Positions 45,715 through 54,800 of a DNA stretch of 64,000 nucleotides are shown here, in pieces; position 1 is the stretch's first letter, and each line of letters starts with the position of its first letter. The DNA comes from Globodera rostochiensis (lineage: Eukaryota; Nematoda; Chromadorea; Rhabditida; Heteroderidae), in NCBI GenBank assembly GCA_018350325.1, contig JAEVLN010000002.1, positions 5,873,456 to 5,937,455 of the forward strand. The letters are read 5' to 3'. The notes under the pieces were generated by a model, which was given only the letters and a program-made list of their open reading frames with translations, did no database searches and had not been told where the DNA came from. A program made the translations under genes and the position numbers.

Positions 45715-45895
45715 AGCCTCCCGCAATCGGTCCGCGTGGCGTCGATCCACTTGTGCCGCCTCGCGGCGGGCGGCCTCCTCTCCCCCGTGTCCTCCACCGT
45801 CTCGGCGGGGCTACCACTATCGAAGCCAACCTGGCACGCCACCTTTCATCGTCCAGTTGTGCGCTCCACGGTTTCCGCAGCGGGGCGGGATGCTT
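45715..45895 (+). other. Very GC-rich foreign-looking segment
   Basis: About 180 bp at roughly 65 % GC in DNA that is otherwise about 23 % GC. Its left neighbour matches 43,975-44,035 and its right neighbour matches 44,198 onward, so it replaces about 160 bp of the repeat. Both strands are open: + reads PPRGGRPPLPRVLHRL, minus reads ERRPPAARRHKWIDATR. Neither is a family I can name. Possible sources: a captured GC-rich gene piece, foreign (bacterial) DNA, or an assembly join. Confidence 0.6.
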
Positions 45896-45940
45896 TCGCT
45901 TTCTCTCCAGGATCAGGGTGTGCTATTTCAACAAGTGTTC

Positions 45941-46027
45941 TCAATTTATTGGCAAATTAAATTGTGCTTTTAATTCGAACTTTTTGTGGCCACATTGGAC
46001 CGTTAGTTTCTTCGTTAACTCGGCCTT
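45941..46027 (-). pseudogene. Second copy of the conserved 18.8 kb frame
   Basis: The minus strand reads KAELTKKLTVQCGHKK then FELKAQFNLPIN and TGA, aligned to 18,766-18,888 with one in-frame codon deletion. Upstream the frame is shifted (MQNSEGHYQMKRPS then stop), so this copy has lost its start. Confidence 0.45.
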
Positions 46028-46270
46028 TTCATTTGATAATGACCTTCACTGTTTTGCATGTTGAGCGCGTAAAAATGGCGTTTTTTCTCGACTTCTTTTT
46101 GGACAATTTTGCATATGAAAGTTTGATTCTTTGCTAAATTTTTGAAATTATCTATTCAGTTTGATCGGTATTTAATTTTATTTATTTTATGTGATTGTCT
46201 TTTAATGTATCAATTATTAATTTAATATTTTATTTAATTCATTTCCCCCTCAGAATGACCTGCCTTTAAA

Positions 46271-46408
46271 TCAGCTTTTATATAATCTCTGAATCGCCTC
46301 TTTAAATGGAATCTTTTCACAATAATACCGTGTTTTATCAGCATCAATATTAGACCAGTGCAAATTTCTGCCGGTGGTGATGGTCAGTGCTATATTTGCT
46401 ATAAATAA
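46271..46408 (-). CDS. Minus-strand open frame, likely exon (unknown)
   Basis: Forty-five codons open to TGA: LFIANIALTITTGRNLHW, then SNIDADKTRYYCEKIPFK and EAIQRLYKS. Very protein-like. Upstream on the same strand (46,410-46,600) other frames read KRGYWFKTIQHRGPYF and MNKIQAGIRHLNVRLF, as if more of the same gene lay there with frame changes. No family recognised. Confidence 0.42.
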   Translation of the reverse strand, partial: LFIANIALTITTGRNLHWSNIDADKTRYYCEKIPFKEAIQRLYKS

Positions 46409-47479
46409 CTATTATTAATAAGTATAAATTATTATATGGCCAAAGACGTCCTATTATCCAATAAAAAATATGGGCCCCGGTGTTGAATTGTTTTGAACCA
46501 GTAGCCTCTCTTAGATTTTATCTGTTGCTTTTGTCAAAAAGCCGAACGTTGAGATGTCGTATTCCGGCCTGGATCTTGTTCATTCTTTTAATTTATTTTT
46601 TGAAAATTTTGATTAAATCGATCCTTAGGGATGTTTTTTTTTGTTTTATCGTATTGTTAAGGATTTTTTGAAAAATGGCGAAATATGGATAAAAATATGG
46701 AATATGGATAAAAATCGCAAAATATGAAAAAATATGGAAAGGAACTCCTGTACTCTCCTGCTACTGCTTTGGCCAACCTCACAAATGTTCTTTTGAGCAA
46801 GGAGTAGCTTCCGTGTATATTAAAGGGTAGGCCATGTTTTGAAATTAGATTAATTTTTACTATTTATTAATTAAACGGGTTCCTTCTTGGGGATGTTTCA
46901 TGCATGCATTTCTGGTTCAGATTTCGAAACATGTATGCGTAACATGTATGCCATTTATTGACGACGCTAAATATTAAGAGTTTTTATTGGTAAATGTTGT
47001 TTATCCCCGTTCCAGGAGGACGTTTATTGCTTTATCTGTAGTGCGAATAATCATAACATTTGATCAGTTTTAATTTTTTTAATGTCACGTATTCTATATG
47101 AAATTTGTTTGTTATCGATTTCATATTTTAAACTAAATAATAAGAACATTTAGTATTTTGCAATTTTTTGTTAATTTTAGAAATATTTTTTAAATTAGGT
47201 TAAGAAGGCACACATACAACCAAATAAATGCCAAGAACTCAACATGCCACTACTTTGTTGATCATAACTCGAGTTCCTTGTTGATTTATTTTATAAATAT
47301 TTTTGTGTGGAAATTTTCAAATTTGAATCTCTTTCAGTAAAAAAAATATCTGAAATTAATATGACATGCTCAACTTTATGGATTTTTTTTTTAATCAAAT
47401 AACCCGATATTTGGAATAAATCTTTTATATTCAATTAATTAAGTTAAATTAGTGGGCTTATTTGGTTTTTCCAAAAAAA

Positions 47480-47600
47480 AAGTGAAATGCAAGAAACCCA
47501 TGTGCGCACGATCCATTGCATTGTGTGCTTGGTTCAACCGACGAAATGCCATCGTCTCCATCGGAGTGAGGGCGTAATTACTTTATTCGCAATTTTTAAA
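47480..47600 (+). other. Highly conserved duplicated island, second copy
   Basis: Differs from 20,424-20,545 by a single base in the part from GAAATGCAAGAAACCCATG to TTCGCAATTTTTAAAT, although flanking repeat sequence is more diverged. Carries the same + frame (EMQETHVRTIHCIVCLV). The run of C/A before it has a different length, so the upstream frame differs. Confidence 0.5.
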
Positions 47601-47609
47601 TAACACTGC

Positions 47610-48700
47610 TTTGCAGTGCGGTTGATTGACACCGTTCTCAACGCGGCTTGAATTGGTCATATTTTAACAGATTGTTAGGTTTTTCAAACCTTTTATAAAT
47701 ATTTGTATTTCTTCGTTTCAAAATATATTAAAAATTTTATGATTAATTGTGATATTTGCTTAAGTGGCTTTTCATCGAAAAGAGTAGTCAGTACATGAGC
47801 TTTTTATACGTAGCTAATTAGTTGGATATATTTATTCAGAATATTTTAAATAAGTTTTTTCTCTGCTTCCTTAGATGAATAAAGAATTGCTATTTTTTAT
47901 TCTTTAAGATAATACAATTTTATTTAATGATTTTGAATATATTTTTAACTATTTCATTTTAAGCAACAAACAAAAATTATTATTTTAAAAAAATTGTCGT
48001 TTTTTATATTTTCTTCTGACAAAAATTTTTGTTTTTTTATTGAATTCAGATAGGTTATTCAAAGGTAATTTAACAGAATTTTCACATTGACACCAAAGCG
48101 TCGCAGTCTTTGCAGAAATATTTGTAATTTATACATGCCCTTGAGAACCTTTAATAAACTTAAATTAATTTTAATTTAATACATGGTAAATATATAAATA
48201 AATATTTATTTGAATGTTTCTTCCCTATTTTTTTATTCATTAAATTTTATTTCAAATTAAGCAAATAATGTGTGACATATTTTGTGAGATAAACGAAATA
48301 TTTAAAAAATTCTTTTTATCGGGTGCTGATGGTATAGTAATTCATTGAAAAATTTGCTGGAAATAATTATTGTCTTAAATTTAAATAAGTTTTGGTTGTA
48401 TTTTTAAAATTATATTATGCTTTTGCACTCATATATTTGGCCCATTAATGACAGGCAGGGGGTCAGTGTCTATCCCTTGGGCCAATTTGGCACTCCCTCT
48501 GTCAGTCAGTTTATAATATTGCGTTTTGTCGGTCTTCTGGAATAATATTTTACTTATTATGATTTTTAAAAGTAAATATTTTATCAAATATATTAAATAT
48601 TTAAAACAGCGATTGTAAATAAAATAAATAGCTCATTTAACGTGCTTTCTGTTTCTAACAATTGCTGTAGCAATTTACCATTTGAGATATTTCTAATTTA
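47610..48700. other. T-rich stretch with no confident gene
   Basis: Mostly T-rich DNA. Two GC-richer bits stand out: 48,080-48,160, and 48,440-48,530, which has an inverted GGCCCA...TGGGCC arrangement and is open on both strands (plus GPLMTGRGSVSIPW, minus GSAKLAQGIDTDPLPV). Neither is enough for a gene call. Confidence 0.4.
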
Positions 48701-48721
48701 GTAAGACAATTATTCTTTCAG

Positions 48722-48814
48722 AAACTAAATGGTCTGTCTGTTGCTGATTTTCCGCCGATTATAGGCACGTCTTACGGTTTGCCAGTTCGGATAATTGAGT
48801 TTCAGATTGTTTAA
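48722..48814 (+). CDS. Candidate exon after a canonical acceptor (unknown)
   Basis: The sequence AATTATTCTTTCAG is an excellent nematode-type acceptor; the frame that follows reads KLNGLSVADFPPIIGTS then YGLPVRIIEFQIV and TAA. Twelve bases on, a second + frame (48,826-48,951) begins with NEEVTEARLNLNVGREVP. They may be one coding sequence with a stop and a frameshift, hence a relic, or separate exons. Family unknown. Confidence 0.45.
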   Translation, partial: KLNGLSVADFPPIIGTSYGLPVRIIEFQIV

Positions 48815-48825
48815 AATTTTTGTGA

Positions 48826-48951
48826 CCAAATGAAGAAGTGACGGAAGCCCGTCTTAACCTCAATGTCGGTCGCGAAGTTCCGAACTTTTTTATTATTATT
48901 ATTTTTATTTTTTGGGTGTTTTGCTTCTATTTATTTTTGATTGAAATTTAA
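48826..48951 (+). CDS. Open frame ending in a membrane segment (unknown)
   Basis: Reads PNEEVTEARLNLNVGREVP then a hydrophobic run NFFIIIIFIFWVFCFYLF and ends LIEI. Likely linked with the exon just upstream (48,722-48,814). The hydrophobic part is translated from T-rich DNA and should be treated with care; the charged first half is the convincing part. Confidence 0.35.
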   Translation, partial: PNEEVTEARLNLNVGREVPNFFIIIIFIFWVFCFYLFLIEI

Positions 48952-50146
48952 TAATTAAAAAATATTACATATTAAGTAGACCACTTCTAATTTTAACGAA
49001 CTAAAGCTCCGTGTCTTAATCTGAAAATGAATTATTATTTATATGGTTTTTAATGTGGCATGTAATTCAATTAAAAACGTTTTGTGACAAAATTTTCGAC
49101 GGCTTCATTAACATCGATGGTGCATGTTGATTATTTTAAAAATTTAAAATTTCTTATTTTAATTTTTAAATAATTGTTGTGTTATGATTTTTTGTCCCGA
49201 TGTCCAATACGATTTGGTTCTTGTTATATTGTAATTTATCATTTTTTAATACCAGTTGAAGTCTATTCTTCTTGCCAAATAAATTATTTGTTGGTTATAT
49301 TTTAATTTATTATAGTTTATATTTTGTAATCAAGAAATAATCCATTAATCAGTGAGGATTTAGTGATCTATATTTTGATCCAATAAAATTCTATACAAAA
49401 GTTTTTTCAATCTGGGTATTATTGATATTAAAAATTAATGAGTTGATTTGATATTCAATGTTTTAAATACAGAACATATCAATTTATTGAAATCTGTGAA
49501 GGCTCGTAACTTTTATATCAGTTCAATCGTCTGTCTGCTTTGAAGCGGATCTACAAATTTTTAACTATTAATTAGATTTATTAGATGATTCTTATATTTC
49601 TTTTTTTTCACGACAAAAAAAAATATTACGTTTTGTTAACAATTATTTCTTGAATTTAAACTTTATGCATTCACGCCTTTTTTTGCCGCCCATATTTGTT
49701 TGCCAAGCAAATCTGTCAAAAATTGTAACTTAATTTTGCATATTAATTCATCATTATTTTTTTTATAGTTATATACCTATTTTGTTCGCGCAACTTTCGA
49801 CTTAAATTTTTTGTATATAAAATCAGGAATGTGTCAAAAACATATTTATTGTTATCATTGCTTTAACGTTATTTTTGACTTTCAAAGTTGCTAGACTTTA
49901 ATGCATTCATTTAATTAATGGATCGGAAGATTATCCGTTTTTAAAATACCAATTCTAAGTTAAGTCGATCTAACTACGGTAGTCAGGATTGGGAAACGGG
50001 AGGCGCTGGATCTACGTTTGGATAACAAAAATTCGGACCCCAACCATCTCATCCATTAAAAACTTTGAAGCTTAACTCTTCTAAAATTAAAGAAAATAAC
50101 ATAATATTACTCTATTAGTAAATATCATCTACTTGATTAAAGGTTT

Positions 50147-50320
50147 TTACACCCAAAAAATGGCTTTTTGGTGAGAATTCATGCCGATTCCCAGGCTGGC
50201 CAGCTTTATTTTAAATTTTGTAGCCCCCAACACCGTCCCAATCACGCAAATTTTTCCATCAACCGGAATCTTACTCAATAAATTTAGAGAGTTCGAATAT
50301 TTTTTCTCAAGAAAAATAAT
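50147..50320 (-). pseudogene. Galectin-like carbohydrate-domain fragment
   Basis: Minus strand, 57 codons between stops. It reads SLNLLSKIPVDGKICVIG, then TVLGATKFKIKLASLG. The pattern G-x-x-x-x-(V/I)-x-G-x-x-x-x-x-A-x-x-F-x-I-x-L is that of the first strands of a galectin domain. The sugar-binding H-N-P-R and W-G-x-E-x-R motifs would lie in a later exon; a WGP word is seen near 50,040 on the same strand but no full motif. Single-exon motif match, so the name is tentative. Confidence 0.35.
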
Positions 50321-50432
50321 TTATTCTCGCTGATTAACATTGGGTTTTGAAGATAGTAATAAATGAAGATAAAGTCTTATTTTAAAAATGAATTTAAGTT
50401 TAATTTACATAATGCTGAAATCAAACTAATAT

Positions 50433-50648
50433 TTAATATTTTTGTAGTATTTCACTTTTTTTAATTAAAGTTAAATCTCGCGCAACCTTTGCTATCGTGT
50501 TTGTGGCGGGCATGGAAATTTTTCCGGCTTTGGTTTGTTTTTGGAATTTGAATTCAAAAATGCTTTCTTGTCTTGATACACATTTGTAAAGAAAGCAGCT
50601 ACACAATATATGCGCTCGTAATTCTATATAACATTTTGTATGGGTAAA
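50433..50648 (-). CDS. Minus-strand open frame upstream of the galectin-like piece
   Basis: Seventy-one codons open: CYIELRAHILCSCFLYKC, then RQESIFEFKFQKQTKAGK and ISMPATNTIAKVARDLTL, ending SEILQKY. A rival minus frame (50,492-50,623) is also open and reads NYERIYCVAAFFTNVYQD then KNKPKPEKFPCPPQTR. Both run toward the galectin-like frame at 50,147-50,320, so the region is probably a decayed multi-exon gene on this strand. No ATG found. Confidence 0.35.
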   Translation of the reverse strand, partial: FTHTKCYIELRAHILCSCFLYKCVSRQESIFEFKFQKQTKAGKISMPATNTIAKVARDLTLIKKSEILQKY

Positions 50649-51044
50649 TTATTCTTTAAAATCTTCATTTTATTTTATATTTAATTTCTATTTTTCCATT
50701 TACCATAATTTAAAAAATCGATAAAAAAAGAATATATTTAATGTATTTTATTTTTGTAAACCAACATTATATTTGCTTATTAAATTATTTCTTTAAAATA
50801 CTTTTTATTATTCAATGATGCTTTAACGCCGAGCATCCTTCAATGAAAACTTCACCACTTTCAAAAGCGAAACCTACAACTCGAGCTTTTCTATTATATA
50901 ATTAACTTTCTTCATACATAAGTATAAACAAGTAGAAATAATAATTTAGTGGGGTTTTTTAGTTTCGCAATTGTTATCTCCCTTTATTTGGATAAAATTT
51001 TGTCAAAGTAAGTTTCTTTATAAACATTTTAATTGCTTCTTTAA

Positions 51045-51600
51045 ATTATATCAAATAAATATAACTTTTGATTATTTTAAGATGTGAATTAATTGAATGT
51101 AAAATAAACATTGGGTTATTTAAAAATTTTGCCAAAATGTTGTGAATGGTTCGGAACGTGCGTTCAGTTGCGCCATTTCCTTGGGACCAGTTAAATTTTT
51201 TACTTTTCTTTTTAAATACAATAAACTTTATAAGAAATTGAAATTGTTTTAAACCCATAAAATATTCCTATTTTAGTTAAATACCATTGTTTTAGTAGAA
51301 CTTGTTTTGTTGATTTTTATATTAGTTTGTTCTTTTTTCCAGGGTCCACATTCTTGATCTGATGTCCACAATCGTCTCTGTACTTTAGCTGGCAATCTAA
51401 TCATAAATTAACTAGTTTGTTCACATTATCAATATTCTTTTTAATTTTTCATTTATAATTTATCGCCTCGTTTTTGTATGCACTTTTACGTTACAATTTT
51501 CCATTGTTAAATTTCATCGAGTGCTTTGTTTGCTTTATTTGGTGTATTGTAATTTTAAATTCACAATTGTTTAATTGCCTGGGAATAATCTTATTTGCTT
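51045..51600 (-). repeat. Composite repeat C, inverted copy
   Basis: Reverse complement of 14,740-15,380: CAGGGTCCACATTCTTGATC here corresponds to GATCAGGAATGTGGACCCTG there. Includes the best-preserved integrase-like piece (minus frame 51,046-51,258, SQGNGATERTFRTIHN). Similarity on the far side extends to 50,880 against 40,850-41,085. Confidence 0.85.
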
Positions 51601-51710
51601 AATTAGATTTACATCTATTTTAACTGTGAAATACTTTTTTATTCAATGATGCTTTAACTGCGTTACAGCTTTTACAAAATTAGAGCATAAATTTATTAGA
51701 CTATACTTAC

Positions 51711-51778
51711 AAACACCCAGCATTACGAGGCGTGCCGCCACGCTTAAAAACAACGCTTCCATCGTCTTTTTCGAGCAT
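51711..51778 (-). CDS. Candidate exon with a strong donor (unknown)
   Basis: On the minus strand ATG opens MLEKDDGSVVFKRGGTP then RNAGC, running into GTAAGTATAG, a near-perfect donor. Upstream, RAEGFAVSS aligns with RVVGFAFESGEVFIEGC in the related copy at 50,820-50,890 (minus). That copy lacks this exon and its intron entirely: its TGCTCG is followed at once by GCGTTAAAGCATC, which here follows the intron. Confidence 0.38.
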
Positions 51779-52812
51779 CCTTCAGTGAAAACTGCTCACA
51801 GCGAAACCTTCAGCTCGAGCTTTATTGAATTGATGCGTTATATTTTTCACCGTTTCAAAAAATGTGTTATTTAATCTAATCCTCTTAATCATTTTAAGAT
51901 ATTCAATTTGTATCAGAAATATTTACGTTTATAAATTAATCAAGCGCCCGTTTGTTAAACAATTATTTCTTTGAATTTTAATTATACTCTATTATAGAAT
52001 TTATTCAATCTATTTGTATATTTTATTATAAGCATATTTTTTGGTTGAGATTCTTATAATTAGACCTTTGAAAATAAAGTTAAATGTAATTTCATTTTTT
52101 AATAATGTTGTGGGTGTCACGATGTATAATATTATTTGATTTAAATCACATTACTTTAAATTAATTTTTTAATATCTTAGTTAATATTAATATAATGTAT
52201 AATAAATTTTATATTTTATTTAAAAAATTTTCTTGGTTTTTTACAATATCACAAACAAAATTTAGGAATTATCTTTTTGAATACATAAAATTCCTGTTTT
52301 CTTCCGTTTAGCTCAACAGTTACCTTCTCGATGTATTCTCATATTGTTAGGGTGGTTGTTGCATTTATTTGAATTTATATCTTTATATGTTTAGAGTCAG
52401 TCACATATTATTCAATTTGATTTAATCATTTCTGCATAAATTAATGACAAAGATTAAAGTACATTTTTTTATATTCAAACTATTTTACTGTTCTTTTTGC
52501 AGTTTCTATATTTTATTTATAATTATAACATTTAGTATGTAAGCTAATTCTCGCGGCTCAACTTTTACCTAAAACAGTTTAAGTGTATTAAAATATAATG
52601 TAAATGGAAATATATAACGATAATTAATTTGTGTTTTATCATATATTTTCTAATTTTGTGAAACTATTAGCTTTTGGTTAGCACCTGCTAGTCTCTTTTA
52701 ATAATTTTTATGAAATTTCTTATACTTATAGAAATCTTTATGTTTACATATATTCTTTTATTACTTCAGTTTTTTATGGTGTTTGGTTGGCTAGAACCCA
52801 ACTTTTTTTTGA

Positions 52813-52968
52813 ATTTTTTTGGCATCAATAAATGATTTAAAGTTAAAAAAAATTAAACTCTTTTTAAGAAGCGAACCTCTGTACGTAGAATTGAAGGACG
52901 GACCTGAAGATTTGTCCGGTCGACTTGCCACAATGTCTCTTCGAAGAAATAAAATTTGTTTTGTATAA
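52813..52968 (+). CDS. Open frame with an Sm-like motif (tentative)
   Basis: Fifty-one codons open to TAA. The GC-richer part reads SEPLYVELKDGPEDLSG then RLATMSLRRNKICFV. The hydrophobic-x-L-K-D-G-...-G-x-L spacing and the later N resemble the Sm1 motif of Sm/LSm proteins, but the match is short and could be chance. GTATAA right before the stop may be a donor. In the duplicate at 21.2 kb one base change turns the Glu after GP into TAA, so that copy is dead. Confidence 0.4.
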   Translation: MFLASINDLKLKKIKLFLRSEPLYVELKDGPEDLSGRLATMSLRRNKICFV

Positions 52969-53189
52969 CATTTGAATATATAACACCTATTCATGGGTAA
53001 TTATTGTAATCTAAACAATTGGCTTTATAATTAATCGCAATTTGATTTATCAAAATTTCTGTCAGTTTTGTTTTTAAAGATGAGATTTATTAAAAGACTT
53101 TAATCTTAAATAATAATTTCATAATTTATAAAAATAATTTATTTCCAGTCTGCTGATGGGAATGATCCTTTAAGATGCGTCTTTTTTTT

Positions 53190-53277
53190 GCCAATGTCAG
53201 AAGACAGGCTACTCTGTTCCTGGCTACACTCTAGGAGGCGCTAGCCGCTGCCTTAAATGTAGCTGGCTTTTAGCGGA
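53190..53277 (+). other. 88-bp block identical to 21,734-21,821
   Basis: Second copy of the perfectly conserved block (GCCAATGTCAGAAGACAGG to TTTTAGCGGA), open on the + strand as CQCQKTGYSVPGYTLG and ASRCLKCSWLLA. The bases right after differ between copies, so identity stops sharply. Confidence 0.6.
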
Positions 53278-53469
53278 AAAATCTAGATAACATTGGTGTG
53301 TTAATTTTTATAGTATGTTTATAGCCAAGGGAATAAGTAGTGTGTAAATTTTAGTTTAGAATTATATAATAAACTTTTTTATTTAAATTAAATTTTTAAA
53401 CAAGTTTTCATTGCATAAGAGTTTTACTTTACTATTATATATTAAATTATATAAATATAAGGGTTTTTA

Positions 53470-53930
53470 AATAGGGTGGTACTGGGTTGGTTTTTAGTTG
53501 TTTTCTTGCTTACTCTTTGGGGGGGGGGGGTCTGTTCTTCTTGAGGGTTTGTTGGGGTACCAGGTTTTTTTTATCATGGATTCCTTCAAGTTTGGTTTTT
53601 TTAATTTTTGTTTAGTGAATTTATGTTATTCTTTAGGTTTTTTTGGTTTTTTTTTGACAGTGTTCTTGTAACCTCATTGGATCTTGGATTCTGGGGGGTA
53701 CCACTGGGCCTAGAGAGGATTAATCCCTTTGGCCTGTCATTACTCAATTCATTATTACTTTTGAGAAGGGCGTTGGTCTTAACTTACAGGCATTTTTTTT
53801 TCTATCTAATAGGTCTTTAGTTTTAACTTTAATATTAACTATTTTCTTAGGCCTTGTTTTTTTGTTGGTTCAAGGTTTTGAGTATCAAAACTGTAGTTTT
53901 GGTTTCAGGGACAGAGGTACATATTAGAAT
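53470..53930 (+). pseudogene. cox3: Nuclear mitochondrial insertion (cox3)
   Basis: A T/G-rich insert encoding part of cytochrome c oxidase subunit III read with the invertebrate mitochondrial code. From left to right: EGLLGYQVFFIMDSFKFG; FSEFMLFF-FFWFFFDSVLV; LGFWGVPLGLE-INPFGLS; then LTLILTIFLGLVFLLVQG and FEYQNCSFGF-D. At each hyphen AGA/AGG must be Ser. At least two single-base frameshifts lie in T runs (about 53,600 and 53,790), so it is dead. Flanks match 22,010 on the left and 22,440 on the right of the sister block, so it replaced about 420 bp there. Confidence 0.93.
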
Positions 53931-54233
53931 TTTGCGCAAGCACGCTGTTTTTAACCAAGGGCGGCGCTGACGATGCGGCGCTATATTTGAAGGCTTCATT
54001 TAAATTTATTAATTGGATTATATAATAAGTCTTTATTTAAATGTTTTTACTTGAAAAAATTTAATAATTGTTTAGCATCTCACCTTTTTTTGTGCGAATT
54101 AATGTTTTTTATAATCTATGATTTTCTTTGTCAGTGTTTGGCTTCTTTCGCTGTTATTTTCGTTAAAAAACTACGATAAAAAGTATTGTTTATGTATTGA
54201 ATAATTGGCTGAATTATTTTTGCATTTTCAGAT

Positions 54234-54329
54234 TTAAGTTTTAAAAATCCTGGCAATGTGCAGAGGTGCCGAGTCGGAAGACAACTTAAACCTTCTTATC
54301 CCCTTCTTTTATTAGACGAAATTTTTTAA
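54234..54329 (+). CDS. Candidate exon after TTTTTGCATTTTCAG (unknown)
   Basis: A canonical acceptor TTTGCATTTTCAG at 54,231 is followed in phase 2 by LSFKNPGNVQRCRVGRQ then LKPSYPLLLLDEIF and TAA. The repeat shared with 22.69 kb ends exactly at GCATTTTCA, so the AG of the acceptor and the exon exist only here. Family unknown. Confidence 0.4.
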   Translation, partial: LSFKNPGNVQRCRVGRQLKPSYPLLLLDEIF

Positions 54330-54330
54330 T

Positions 54331-54567
54331 TTGATTTTGTTCTTTGTCTATAAAGTTCATTATTTTTTTAAATTTCATTTTGTTGGGTGTTCTTTATCTC
54401 CGCGGAAGATCAGGAAAGTATTAATCATTGATGTATACGTGCCAAATGGAGGGAGAGAGTGGAAAAACAAAATACAACATACCAGAATGATTTTTAATGA
54501 AATAATGTACCCTTTATTATATTTAAATTTTGATTACGCTTTATCTGATTTACATGATATTTATTGA
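54331..54567 (+). CDS. Open frame, unknown product
   Basis: Seventy-eight codons to TGA. After a hydrophobic T-rich start it reads CSLSPRKIRKVLIIDVYV then PNGGREWKNKIQHTRMIF. The VLIIDVYVPNGG stretch faintly resembles the I-x-V-Y-x-P strand of endonucleases found in LINE elements; with no catalytic residues visible I do not assign it. Follows the exon at 54,234-54,329 within a few bases. Confidence 0.3.
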   Translation: MILFFVYKVHYFFKFHFVGCSLSPRKIRKVLIIDVYVPNGGREWKNKIQHTRMIFNEIMYPLLYLNFDYALSDLHDIY

Positions 54568-54800
54568 AGCTAGCAAATGTTATGTGTTTGTTTTTTGTAA
54601 CAACACTTTGTTATAAATTTGTGAATGTTTAATATTTTGTAAAACATTAACTCCATTAAGCATATTATTAAATGTTGGTGATTTTTTTTTGTCAAATTGG
54701 TTTATTCGATAAAAATAATTGCTAAATTTTTTCAGTATAATTATTGTCGCAGGAATAACGAAACAAAGTCTTCCCATCAACATTATAAAATTGTAATAAA
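54560..54800 (+). repeat. Repeat shared with 58,766-58,970
   Basis: Both copies contain GTTAGCAAATGTTA-GTG-TTG (here GCTAGC) followed by TTTTTTGTAACAACACTTTG and ATAAAAATAATT--AAATTTTTTCAG. Direct orientation, with indels in the second half. Confidence 0.7.

Noticed and set aside
45637..46064. Two 100-codon + frames over the GC-rich segment
   Set aside because: High GC removes stops on both strands; downstream they read the antisense of the conserved minus-strand frame. The segment itself is reported, not the frames.
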